DNA from: Cryobacterium adonitolivorans
Lineage (GTDB): Bacteria > Actinomycetota > Actinomycetes > Actinomycetales > Microbacteriaceae
Reading direction: 5' to 3'
DNA: 64,000 nucleotides
Assembly (NCBI RefSeq): GCF_004402695.1
Contig: NZ_SOFL01000023.1
Span: forward strand, 62,001-126,000
The translations under genes and the position numbers were made by a program. Shown here one piece after another: positions 33,836 to 42,368 of this stretch. How positions within the stretch are numbered: the stretch's first letter is position 1; each line of letters starts with the position of its first letter. The notes under the pieces are model-generated. The model ran no database searches. It was given only the letters and a program-made list of their open reading frames with translations, and was not told the origin of the DNA.

Positions 33836-36800
33836 GTGTCGAACCAGTTGACCGGCGGTGGGTCCGAAGAAACGGCCTCTGCTGAATTCGGAGCCAACGA
33901 ATGGCTCGTAGACGAATTTTACGAACGTTACCTCATCGACAAGAACTCGGTGGATCAGTCCTGGTGGCCGATTCTGGACAGCTACCACCAGAGTGCGACG
34001 TCGCAGAACCAGCCTGAAGACGTCGCCCCGGCGTCCGAGGGCGCAGCGTCGAGCGTCGCTCCCGCCGCCGCAGAGGTGCCCCCGTTGGCGGAGGAACCCG
34101 CGACCCCGACGGCCGAAGCGCACCCCGTGACCGCGCCGATCCCCGTGCTCGGCGGACCGCGCACGGCCCGGACCACGTCGATCGCTCCCAAGCCGGAGCC
34201 GGTGCCCGCCGACGCCCCGATCACCTCTCCGCAGCCCGTGGTCTCCGCCGTGGCGCCCACTCCCCCGCAGGATGTCGTCACCCCGTTGCGCGGCATGGCC
34301 AAGAGCCTCGCGGCCAACATGGCCACCAGCCTCACCGTGCCAACGGCCACGAGCGTGCGGACCATCCCGGCGAAGCTTCTCATCGACAACCGCATCGTGA
34401 TCAACAACCACATGAAGCGGGCCCGCGGCGGCAAGGTGTCGTTCACCCACCTGATCGGCTGGGCGCTGATTCGCGCGCTCAAGATGTTCCCCAGCCAAAA
34501 CGTCTACTACGACGAGCTCGAGGGCAAGCCGTCGGTGATCGCCCCCGCGCACGTCGGCCTGGGCATCGCGATCGACCTACCCAAGCCCGACGGCACCCGC
34601 TCGCTGATGGTCCCGGCCATCAAGCGGGCCGACACCATGACCTTCGGCGAATACCTGACCTCGTACGAAGACCTGGTCGGCCGTGCCCGCAAGGGCAAGC
34701 TCACCGCCGACGACTTCTCCGGCGCCACGGTGTCACTCACCAACCCCGGCGGCATCGGCACCGTGCACTCGGTGCCGCGGCTGATGAAGGGTCAGGGTTG
34801 CATCATCGGCGCCGGCGCGCTCGACTACCCGGCCGAGTTCATGGGCGCCAGCGTCAAGACGCTCACCAGCCTGGCCATCTCCAAGACCATCACCCTCACC
34901 AGCACCTACGACCACCGGGTCATCCAGGGTGCGGGGTCGGGTGAGTTCCTCAAGATCGTGCACGAGCTGCTCATCGGCCAGCACAACTTCTACGAAGACA
35001 TCTTCGCCGCGATCCGCATCCCGTACGACCCCATCCACTGGGCCCCCGATATCAGCGTCGACCTGGCCAGCGCCGTCGACAAGACCGCCCGGGTGCAGGA
35101 ACTGATCAACGCCTACCGCGTGCGCGGTCACTTGATGGCTGACATCGACCCGCTCGAGTACCAGCAGCGCACCCACCCGGACCTGGACATCGCCAGCCAC
35201 GGCCTCACCTTCTGGGACCTGGACCGCGAGTTCATCACCGGCGGTTTCGGTACCAAGCGCACGATGCTGCTGCGCGACATCCTGGGCGTGCTGCGGGACT
35301 CGTACTGCCGCACGACGGGCATCGAGTACATGCACATCCAGGACCCGGCCCAGCGCAAGTGGGTGCAGGAGAAGATGGAGAAGACGTACGTCAAGCCCAC
35401 CCACGATGAGCAGATGCGCATTCTCGGCAAGCTCAACGAGGCCGAGGCGTTCGAGACGTTCCTGCAGACCAAGTACGTCGGCCAGAAGCGTTTCAGCCTC
35501 GAGGGCGGCGAGTCCACCATCGCGCTGCTCGACGAGATCCTGCAGGGCTCCGCGGATGCCGGCCTCGACGAGGTCTGCATCGGCATGGCCCACCGCGGCC
35601 GGTTGAACGTGCTCACCAACATCGCCGGCAAGACCTACGGCCAGATCTTCCGCGAGTTCGAGGGCACCCAGGACCCCCGCAGCGTGCAGGGTTCCGGCGA
35701 CGTCAAGTACCACCTCGGCACCGAGGGCACCTTCCGCGGCACGAACGGTGAGGAGGTGGCCGTGTACCTGGCCGCCAACCCCTCCCACCTCGAGGCCGTC
35801 GACGGTGTGCTCGAGGGCATCGTGCGCGCCAAGCAGGACCGCAAGCCCATCGGCACCTTCTCGACGCTGCCCGTCCTGGTGCACGGCGACGCCGCCATGG
35901 CCGGCCAGGGCGTGGTCCTGGAGACCCTGCAGATGTCGCAGCTGCGCGGCTACCGCACCGGCGGCACCATCCACCTCGTCGTCAACAACCAGGTCGGCTT
36001 CACCACGCCTCCCGGCGAGGGCCGCACCTCGGTGTACTCCACCGACGTGGCCAAGACCATCCAGGCGCCGATCTTCCACGTGAACGGCGACGACCCCGAG
36101 GCCGTCGTGCGGGTCGCCGCACTGGCGTTCGCGTACCGTCAGGAATTCAAGCGCGACGTCGTGATCGACCTCGTCTGCTACCGCCGGCGCGGCCACAACG
36201 AGGGCGACGACCCCTCGATGACGCAGCCGTTGATGTACAACCTGATCGAGGCCAAGCGCAGCGTCCGCAAGCTCTACACCGAGGCGCTGGTCGGACGCGG
36301 CGACATCACCCAGGCGGAGTTCGAAGCGGCCCACGCCGACTTCCAGGACCGCCTGGAACGGGCGTTCCTGGAAACGCACGCCGCCCAGACCTCGTCGATC
36401 CCGATCATCACTCCCGGCCAAGCGGCCGAAGCGGCCCGGGGACTCTCCGGCAACGGCGCGCCCGACGACGCCGTCGGCGAACCCGAGACCACCGGGGTGC
36501 CCGAAAGCGTCGTCCATCTCATCGGCGACACCTTCAACAACAAGCCCGCCGGCTTTACCGTGCACAACAAGCTGCAGCAGCTGCTACAGAAGCGCCTCGA
36601 CATGAGCCGCAACGGCAACATCGACTGGAGCTTCGGCGAACTGCTCGCGCTCGGGTCCGTGCTGCTCGAGGGCACTCCGGTGCGGTTCGCAGGCCAGGAT
36701 GCCCGCCGCGGCACCTTCGTGCAGCGCCACGCGGTCCTGCACGACCGGATGAACGGCCAGGAGTGGCTGCCGCTGGCGAACCTGAGCGAGAACCAGGCCA

Positions 36801-37639
36801 GGTTCTGGATCTACGACACCCTGCTTAGCGAATACGCGGCCATGGGCTTCGAATACGGCTACTCCGTGGAGCGGGCCGATGCCCTCGTGCTCTGGGAGGC
36901 CCAGTTCGGTGACTTCGCCAACGGCGCACAAACCATCATCGACGAGTTCATCTCCTCGGCCGAGCAGAAGTGGGGCCAGCGTTCCAGCGTCGTGCTGCTG
37001 CTGCCGCACGGCTACGAGGGCCAGGGCCCCGACCACTCGTCCGCCCGGATCGAGCGGTACCTGCAGATGTGCGCCGAGAACAACATGACCGTCGCCCGAC
37101 CGTCGACGCCGGCGTCGTACTTCCACCTGCTTCGCCGTCAGGCGTACATGCGTCCGCGCCGCCCGCTGATCGTCTTCACACCGAAGTCGATGCTGCGCCT
37201 GCGCGGAGCCACCAGCCCGGTCGCCGACTTCACCAGTGGCAAGTTCGAACCGGTGATCGACGATGCGCGCATCCAGGACAAGGCCGCCGTCAAGCGGGTG
37301 CTGTTCATGGCCGGCAAGCTCTACTACGACCTTCTGGCCGACCTCGAGAAGAACCCGAACCCCGAGATCGCCCTGGTGCGCCTGGAGCAGTTCTATCCGC
37401 TGCCCGGCGCCGAACTGCAGCAGGTCGCTGAGCAGTACCCGAACGCCGAATTGGCCTGGGTGCAGGACGAGCCGGAGAACCAGGGAGCCTGGCCGTTCTT
37501 CTACCTGCAGACCAACAAGCTCGGCACCCGCCCGATCCGGCTGTTCTCGCGGGCCGCGTCGGCGTCGCCTGCGGCCGGTTCGGCCAAGCGTCACGCCGCG
37601 GAACAGGCCGAGCTACTCAAGAACGCGCTCACTATCTAA
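33836..37639 (+). CDS. kgd: Multifunctional 2-oxoglutarate dehydrogenase E1 with fused E2 catalytic domain (Kgd/OdhA)
   Basis: 1267 residues, GTG start. The actinobacterial fusion contains: N-terminal helical segment FGANEWLVDEFYERYLID; a Pro/Ala linker (60-150); an E2-like succinyltransferase domain (170-390) ending TYDHRVIQGAGSGEFLKIVHELL with the catalytic His; then ThDP-dependent E1 with MAHRGRLNVLTNIAGK, GDAAMAGQGVVLE, NNQVGFTT, YRRRGHNEGDDP and the transketolase-like C-terminal part (GFEYGYSVE, LLPHGYEGQGPDHSSARIER). It decarboxylates 2-oxoglutarate in the TCA cycle and is normally controlled by an FHA protein (OdhI/GarA), not encoded here. Confidence 0.97.
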   Translation: MSNQLTGGGSEETASAEFGANEWLVDEFYERYLIDKNSVDQSWWPILDSYHQSATSQNQPEDVAPASEGAASSVAPAAAEVPPLAEEPATPTAEAHPVTAPIPVLGGPRTARTTSIAPKPEPVPADAPITSPQPVVSAVAPTPPQDVVTPLRGMAKSLAANMATSLTVPTATSVRTIPAKLLIDNRIVINNHMKRARGGKVSFTHLIGWALIRALKMFPSQNVYYDELEGKPSVIAPAHVGLGIAIDLPKPDGTRSLMVPAIKRADTMTFGEYLTSYEDLVGRARKGKLTADDFSGATVSLTNPGGIGTVHSVPRLMKGQGCIIGAGALDYPAEFMGASVKTLTSLAISKTITLTSTYDHRVIQGAGSGEFLKIVHELLIGQHNFYEDIFAAIRIPYDPIHWAPDISVDLASAVDKTARVQELINAYRVRGHLMADIDPLEYQQRTHPDLDIASHGLTFWDLDREFITGGFGTKRTMLLRDILGVLRDSYCRTTGIEYMHIQDPAQRKWVQEKMEKTYVKPTHDEQMRILGKLNEAEAFETFLQTKYVGQKRFSLEGGESTIALLDEILQGSADAGLDEVCIGMAHRGRLNVLTNIAGKTYGQIFREFEGTQDPRSVQGSGDVKYHLGTEGTFRGTNGEEVAVYLAANPSHLEAVDGVLEGIVRAKQDRKPIGTFSTLPVLVHGDAAMAGQGVVLETLQMSQLRGYRTGGTIHLVVNNQVGFTTPPGEGRTSVYSTDVAKTIQAPIFHVNGDDPEAVVRVAALAFAYRQEFKRDVVIDLVCYRRRGHNEGDDPSMTQPLMYNLIEAKRSVRKLYTEALVGRGDITQAEFEAAHADFQDRLERAFLETHAAQTSSIPIITPGQAAEAARGLSGNGAPDDAVGEPETTGVPESVVHLIGDTFNNKPAGFTVHNKLQQLLQKRLDMSRNGNIDWSFGELLALGSVLLEGTPVRFAGQDARRGTFVQRHAVLHDRMNGQEWLPLANLSENQARFWIYDTLLSEYAAMGFEYGYSVERADALVLWEAQFGDFANGAQTIIDEFISSAEQKWGQRSSVVLLLPHGYEGQGPDHSSARIERYLQMCAENNMTVARPSTPASYFHLLRRQAYMRPRRPLIVFTPKSMLRLRGATSPVADFTSGKFEPVIDDARIQDKAAVKRVLFMAGKLYYDLLADLEKNPNPEIALVRLEQFYPLPGAELQQVAEQYPNAELAWVQDEPENQGAWPFFYLQTNKLGTRPIRLFSRAASASPAAGSAKRHAAEQAELLKNALTI

Positions 37640-37653
37640 GGCACCCCCCACCT

Positions 37654-37714
37654 CGCGAGCTGTGAGGTAAGCACCGAAAAGTCGCGCATCCTGGTGCTTT
37701 TCTCACGGCTCGCG
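37654..37714 (+). repeat. 61-bp hairpin element, copy 2 (after kgd)
   Basis: It starts 15 bp after the kgd stop and is exactly as long as copy 1. The left arm begins CGCGAGCTGTGAGGTAAGCACC and the right arm GGTGCTTTTCTCACGGCTCGCG pairs with it with few mismatches. It lies between kgd and the convergent MMPL gene, whose stop is 7 bp beyond it, so it can terminate both. Its right 23 bp equal those of copy 1. Confidence 0.85.
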
Positions 37715-37720
37715 AAGGTG

Positions 37721-39928
37721 TCAGAGCTTGGCGAGCTTGCTCGGCCACCAGATCTTAGGACCGATGTCGTGGGCCAGCGCCGGCACCAGAAGCGAGCGCA
37801 CCACGAAGGTGTCCAGCAGCACCCCGAAGGCCACGATGAACGCCAGCTGCGCCAGGAACAGGATCGGCAGCACACCCAGCGCGGCGAATGTGGCGGCGAG
37901 CACCAGGCCGGCCGAGGTGATCACGCCGCCCGTCGCGACGAGTCCGCGCAGGATCCCGGTGCGGGTCCCGAACCGGATCGATTCCTCCCGCACCCGGGTC
38001 ATCAGGAAGATGTTGTAGTCGATGCCGAGCGCCACCAGGAAGACGAACCCGTAGAGCGGAACCACCGGGTCGGCGCCCGGGAAGCCCATCACCCCGTCGA
38101 ACACCCAGGAGGACACTCCCAGCGCGGCGGCGAAGGACAGCACGACGGTGGCCACGAGCAGCACAGGAGCCAGGATGGACCGCAGCAGCAGCATCAGTAT
38201 CACCAGAATCACCCCGAGGATGATCGGGATGATCAGGTTGCGGTCGTGGATCGCGGTGTCGGTGGTGTCGACGGCGATGGCCGTCGTACCGCCGACCAGG
38301 ACGGTCCCGGCGACGTCCTCGAGGGAGACCCGGAGCTCACGTACCGTCGCCTCGGCGGGGGCGGAGTCGCCCGCGTCGGTGAGCGTGGCCTGCATCATGA
38401 CGTCGCCGTCGATCACGGTCGGTTCGCCCGCCGGGGTGCCTGGAGGGCCGAAGGGCTGCACGCCGTCCCCTGTCACCGGCAACGAACCGCTGACGGAGTC
38501 CGCCGAGAGCACCGTGACGGAGTCGACCCCGGCATTGGCGAGCAGCACGTCGGTCATCGCCTGCAGCTCGGACTCCGGTCCGACCACAACCGCCGGGGTG
38601 CCGGAGCCGCCGGGGAAGTGCTCGCCAACCACGGCCTGGCCGTCCCTGGCCTCCGAGGTGCCGAGCACGAATTCACTCTGCGAGACGCCATCCGCCTTGA
38701 ACTGGAACGCCCCGATCGAGGCGATCGCCAGCAGCACCGTGCAGGCGATCCAGATGAGCCTGGCCCGCCGGCTTACCAGCCGGGCCAGCCACGGCCACAC
38801 GCCCTTGGCGTTCCCGCCGTCCAGGCCGGGGTGGGCGGAGCCGACCTTCGGGCGCACCGGCCAGAAGGCGGCACGACCGGCCCACAGCATCAGCGCCGGC
38901 AGCAACGTCAGAGCGGCCAGGAGCGCGAAGCCGATCCCGATCGCCGCGACGGGCCCGAGCGCCTTGTTCGAGTTGAGGTCGCTGAATAGCAGGCAGAGCA
39001 GACCCACGATCACGGTGCCGCCGGCGGCGAGAATCGGCTCGAACGAGCCGCGCATCGCGACCAGGGTCGCCTCCCACTTCTTCTCGGTGTCCCGCAGTGC
39101 CTCGCGGAACCTGGCGACGTAGAGCAGCGAATAGTCCGTCGCGGCCCCGATCACCAGGATGAACAGGATGCCCTGCGTCTGGCCCGTCAGGATCAGCAGG
39201 TCGGCGCTGGCCAGAGCGACCACAACGAGCACGGACGCGCAGAGGGCAGAGAGGCTGGTGAACAGCACGATGAGGGGCAGCAGCGGCGACCTGTAGACGA
39301 TCACCAGGATCACCAGGACGGCCGCGAGCGCTGTGAGCAGCAGGATGCCGTCGATACCGGCGAACGCGCCGGTCAGGTCGGCGATCAGTCCGGCCGGGCC
39401 GGTGACATAGGTGTCGACGCCGGCGATCGGGTTGTCGGCGAGATACCCGCGGATCGACTCGACGGTGTCGGCGCGTTTTATCTGGGTGTCCAGGGTGAGG
39501 ATGGCCTCGGCGGCCTCGCCGTCCTCGGAGAAGATGGCCGGTGACACGCTGTCGGTGACGACCCCGTCCAGCTGGGCCAGCTCGGTGATCTGGGCGCTGA
39601 TGGCGGTCTGGTCGGCCTCGGTGAGCCCACCAGCGCGCTCATAGACGAGGACACCGGGCAGCACGTCGTCACCGCGGAATTCGGCCTGCAGCGCCTGCAC
39701 CCTGGTCGCGTCGGCGCTGGCCGGCAGCTGCTGCACCTGGTCGTTGGTCGATACGTCGCTGATCCGGCCGAACGAGGCGCCGCCGGCACCGAACATGACG
39801 AACCAGACCAGAATCAGAATCGTCGGAATCAGGATGCGTAGCCAGAGCGGCACTCGGCTGCCGGAGCCGGTCCGCCGGGTCCGGCGCCCCGGGTCTGAGC
39901 GCGGTGCGGGGGCAGATGTCTTGATCAC
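37721..39928 (-). CDS. MMPL-family RND-like membrane transporter
   Basis: 735 residues from GTG 39928, which has CAGGA just upstream. The frame is open further but overlaps a terminator hairpin. It has two repeats, each with one helix, a large extracellular loop and a five-helix bundle: IVYRSPLLPLIVLFTSLSAL, GAATDYSLLYVARFREALRDTEKKWEA (the proton-relay region of MMPL proteins), and in the second half ALGIDYNIFLMTRVREESIRFGTRTG. The family exports lipids or other hydrophobic compounds using the proton gradient. No lipid cluster is adjacent, so cargo is unknown. Confidence 0.93.
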   Translation of the reverse strand: MIKTSAPAPRSDPGRRTRRTGSGSRVPLWLRILIPTILILVWFVMFGAGGASFGRISDVSTNDQVQQLPASADATRVQALQAEFRGDDVLPGVLVYERAGGLTEADQTAISAQITELAQLDGVVTDSVSPAIFSEDGEAAEAILTLDTQIKRADTVESIRGYLADNPIAGVDTYVTGPAGLIADLTGAFAGIDGILLLTALAAVLVILVIVYRSPLLPLIVLFTSLSALCASVLVVVALASADLLILTGQTQGILFILVIGAATDYSLLYVARFREALRDTEKKWEATLVAMRGSFEPILAAGGTVIVGLLCLLFSDLNSNKALGPVAAIGIGFALLAALTLLPALMLWAGRAAFWPVRPKVGSAHPGLDGGNAKGVWPWLARLVSRRARLIWIACTVLLAIASIGAFQFKADGVSQSEFVLGTSEARDGQAVVGEHFPGGSGTPAVVVGPESELQAMTDVLLANAGVDSVTVLSADSVSGSLPVTGDGVQPFGPPGTPAGEPTVIDGDVMMQATLTDAGDSAPAEATVRELRVSLEDVAGTVLVGGTTAIAVDTTDTAIHDRNLIIPIILGVILVILMLLLRSILAPVLLVATVVLSFAAALGVSSWVFDGVMGFPGADPVVPLYGFVFLVALGIDYNIFLMTRVREESIRFGTRTGILRGLVATGGVITSAGLVLAATFAALGVLPILFLAQLAFIVAFGVLLDTFVVRSLLVPALAHDIGPKIWWPSKLAKL

Positions 39929-39997
39929 AGTCCTGAGAGTAGGCGAGCGCGCGCCCCGGTGCGTCGTCCGAAAGTTGGAAGATCGCGCCGGGACGCG

Positions 39998-40040
39998 GAA
40001 AGGCGACACGTGCACCCCAGGGTGCGGTGTGCCGCCTTTC
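39998..40040. terminator. Long imperfect hairpin downstream of the GlsB gene
   Basis: GAAAGGCG at 39998 pairs with CGCCTTTC ending at 40040, and ACACGTGCACCC pairs with GGGTGCGGTGT with few mismatches. It lies 24 bp beyond the GlsB stop on the reverse strand and 70 bp before the MMPL start, so it should insulate the two transcripts. Confidence 0.7.
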
Positions 40041-40063
40041 ACTCCGGGGAAACCCGGCTGCTG

Positions 40064-40327
40064 TTACGCCTTGCGACGGCCCACGGCGAAGCCGTAGATG
40101 AGCAGAACGATGATGGATCCGCCGATGGCGAGGAGCCACGTCTGGATGGAGAAGAATTCTTCCAGCGGTGCGCCGAAGAGGGCGCTACCGAGGAATCCGC
40201 CGAGCAGTGCGCCGACAACGCCGAGCAGAAGGGTGATGAACCATCCGCCGCCCTGGTTGCCCGGGAGGATCAGCTTGGCGATGGCGCCCGCGAGGAGGCC
40301 GAGAAGAAGGAATCCGAAGAACCCCAT
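40064..40327 (-). CDS. GlsB/YeaQ/YmgE-family stress membrane protein
   Basis: 87 residues from ATG 40327, MGFFGFLLLGLLAGAIAKLILPGNQGGGWFITLLLGVVGALLGGFLGSALFG. This is the glycine-zipper three-helix pattern of transglycosylase-associated stress proteins. It sits in the cytoplasmic membrane. It lies next to Asp23-type genes, the usual partner set of alkaline and general envelope stress. An upstream in-frame start would add 19 non-hydrophobic residues and is unlikely. Confidence 0.92.
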   Translation of the reverse strand: MGFFGFLLLGLLAGAIAKLILPGNQGGGWFITLLLGVVGALLGGFLGSALFGAPLEEFFSIQTWLLAIGGSIIVLLIYGFAVGRRKA

Positions 40328-40430
40328 GGAGTGTCTCATTTCTGTTGGTGTGGGTACTGCTGGTGTTTCGGACGTGCTGCGCATGTCCGACCTGGCTCTT
40401 GCGAGCCGGCTTGATCACGCGGCCGGAAAC

Positions 40431-40886
40431 CTAGACGACGTCATTGTCGCCAGGTTCCTTTGCCACGTAAATATCTGTGATGGTCACGTTCACGGTTGAC
40501 ACCGCAATTCCCACCAGGCCTTCGATGGCTCGGGTCGTCGCGGCGCGGACCTGATCGGCGAGGGCCGTCAGGGGCACCGGGTATCCGGCGACGAGCACGA
40601 TCTCGACGGCGACGTCGTCGTCGCCCATCGTCACGGAGATGCCGGGGTTAACGTCGGCGCTGACGATGGCGTCGAGGATCGCGCCAAGCGCCCTGGTCGG
40701 CACGCTGCCCAGGGAATGCACGCCGGGCACCTCGCGCACGGCGAGACCCGCCACCTTGGCGATAACGCTGTCCTTGATGGTCGTGACGCCCTCCCCCACC
40801 CTGTCGACAGCAGCGTCGGTCACCTCGCCGGCGTTCGCCGGCAGGGTGGTGGCCGAGGCCGGCCGGCCGGGGGTGTTGCTGAACAT
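40431..40886 (-). CDS. Asp23/Gls24-family envelope stress protein
   Basis: 151 residues. The Asp23 core VIAKVAGLAVREVPGVHSLG near 42-61 and VEIVLVAGYPVPLTALADQVRAATTRAIEGLVGIAVSTVNVTITDIYV match the family. An AAGGAG ribosome-binding site lies just upstream of the ATG. Homologues are anchored near the membrane and respond to cell-wall or alkaline stress. It is divergent from a shorter Asp23-like gene and adjacent to GlsB, with a 103-bp gap. Confidence 0.92.
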   Translation of the reverse strand: MFSNTPGRPASATTLPANAGEVTDAAVDRVGEGVTTIKDSVIAKVAGLAVREVPGVHSLGSVPTRALGAILDAIVSADVNPGISVTMGDDDVAVEIVLVAGYPVPLTALADQVRAATTRAIEGLVGIAVSTVNVTITDIYVAKEPGDNDVV

Positions 40887-41046
40887 CTGGGGTCTCCTTG
40901 GTCACGGCGTGATGAGAGCAGAATCTGCATTATCTTAGCTACGACGCAGCCCACTATCGATTCGTCACGGATTGCCAGGAAAGTTTTTCGGGACGTTGAG
41001 GATCTACACTGATCTGGTCCCACCCGTTCCCGAGACTGGAGACGTC

Positions 41047-41376
41047 ATGAGCACACCCGCGAAGCCCACCGAGGAGCTGGCCGCAGCCGTCGCGCGGGTG
41101 CCGGGCGTCGACGAACTCTACCCGGCAGCGCCGATCCTCGCCACCGTCGTGCACCAGGTCGTCGGGGCGCTCACGGCGACGCCGACGGCTCCGGAACGCG
41201 TCACGCTCACCGAGACCGACCAGGGCGTCACTGCATCCGTCGCCATCGGCATCGCGGACGCTGACGCGGCGACAGAGGTCTGCCGCCGGGTCTACGACAC
41301 CATCGAGGAGTACTTCGTCGCGTCAGGCGACCCTGCCGTGACGTCGATCGAGGTTAAAGTGGCGCGAATCGGCTAG
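41047..41376 (+). CDS. Short Asp23-like protein
   Basis: 109 residues from ATG 41047. ELAAAVARVPGVDELYPAAP parallels REVPGVHSLGSVP of the neighbouring Asp23 protein, and GVTASVAIGIADADAATEVCRRVYDTIEEYFVASGDPAVTSIEVKVARIG follows its C-terminal strand-helix-strand order. I read it as a diverged paralogue. The 160-bp region shared with the divergent Asp23 gene must hold both promoters. I could not identify a convincing sigma-B-type element there. Confidence 0.75.
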   Translation: MSTPAKPTEELAAAVARVPGVDELYPAAPILATVVHQVVGALTATPTAPERVTLTETDQGVTASVAIGIADADAATEVCRRVYDTIEEYFVASGDPAVTSIEVKVARIG

Positions 41377-41387
41377 TGAGCCGGTTG

Positions 41388-41630
41388 CTAGTGAGCTGAC
41401 TGGATGGCGCGCAGCCGCAGCAGGACCTGGTCGCGCAGGACCTCGGGGGCGGTCTCCTTGCACGCGCGCTGCATCACCTCGGTGAGGGTGCGCCCGACGT
41501 GGTGTTCGTTCCGGCAGTCCGGGCAGTGCTCGAGGTGCTCCCGGATGTCGATGGCGTCCTCCTTGCGGAGTTCGTTGTGCAAATACTCTTCGAGTTCGGC
41601 CTTGGCCTTCTCGCAACCGCAATCGGTCAT
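41388..41630 (-). CDS. rsrA: Zinc-binding anti-sigma factor, RsrA/RshA type
   Basis: 80 residues from ATG 41630, which overlaps the sigma gene stop. [45 protein letters not shown] contains the ZAS motif H-x3-C-x2-C (HLEHCPDC) plus the upstream cysteine. In this family disulfide stress oxidises the cysteines, releases zinc and frees the sigma factor. Length is normal for mycothiol-system anti-sigma factors. The frame remains open upstream but overlaps the sigma gene. Confidence 0.93.
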   Translation of the reverse strand: MTDCGCEKAKAELEEYLHNELRKEDAIDIREHLEHCPDCRNEHHVGRTLTEVMQRACKETAPEVLRDQVLLRLRAIQSAH

Positions 41631-42241
41631 TTTCCTGTACTCCCGGATGTCTTCTTGATCGGTGCGCCCTGACCGGTGCCGAGTCCGCGCTCGAGGGCGT
41701 AGCCGGCCAGGAGCTCGCGCAGCAGGCGGCGGCCACGGTGCAGGCGGCTCATCACCGTTCCGATGGGTGTCTTCATGATTTCGGCGATCTCCTGGTAGGA
41801 GAAGCCTTCGACGTCGGCGAAATACACCGCCAGGCGAAAGTCCTCCGGTATCGATTGGAGGGCGTCCTTGACGGCGCTGTCCGGCAGGTGGTCGATCGCT
41901 TCGGCTTCCGCGGAGCGGCTCGACGTCGCCGTCGTCGACTCCGCGCCGCCCAGCTGCCAGTCCTCGAGATCGTCGATGGTGCCCTGGTAGGGCTCGCGCT
42001 GCTTCTTGCGATAGGTGTTGATGAAGGTGTTCGTGAGGATCCTGTACAGCCACGCTTTGAGGTTGGTGCCTTGCTCGAACTGTGTGAACGACGCGAACGC
42101 CTTGACGAAGGTTTCCTGCACCAGGTCCTGGGCGTCAGAGGGGTTGCGTGTCATGCGCATCGCCGCTGCGTAGAGCTGGTCGATGAACGGCATGGCCTGT
42201 GCTTCGAACAGGTCCCGCATGTCAGTTGTATCTGTTGTCAT
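41627..42241 (-). CDS. sigR: ECF sigma factor of the SigR/SigH thiol-stress type
   Basis: 204 residues from ATG 42241. Sigma-2: [15 protein letters not shown]-type helix here as [20 protein letters not shown], then [24 protein letters not shown]. Sigma-4: [51 protein letters not shown]. It directs transcription of thioredoxin, mycothiol and protease genes on oxidative or heat stress. The overlapping rsrA encodes its inhibitor. The reverse frame is open far into aroA, but that is antisense shadow. A GGAAC box lies upstream (42293-42289) with GTT 23 bp on, too far for a confident autoregulatory promoter. Confidence 0.94.
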   Translation of the reverse strand: MTTDTTDMRDLFEAQAMPFIDQLYAAAMRMTRNPSDAQDLVQETFVKAFASFTQFEQGTNLKAWLYRILTNTFINTYRKKQREPYQGTIDDLEDWQLGGAESTTATSSRSAEAEAIDHLPDSAVKDALQSIPEDFRLAVYFADVEGFSYQEIAEIMKTPIGTVMSRLHRGRRLLRELLAGYALERGLGTGQGAPIKKTSGSTGK

Positions 42242-42368
42242 CACGGGCAATTGTAAGCCGTCAACACCGCGGGACGTCACGGTCGTACGTTCCATGAGCG
42301 TGGATACTGTCACTCGTGACCTCCTGTGCCTCACTGTGTATCGGCAATCCCGACTATTCTGATAACCG

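Noticed and set aside
42265-42300. SigR-type autoregulatory promoter (GGAAC...GTT)
   Set aside because: The GGAAC box is present, but GTT lies 23 bp away, longer than the usual 18-19 bp spacing, so I did not annotate it as a promoter.
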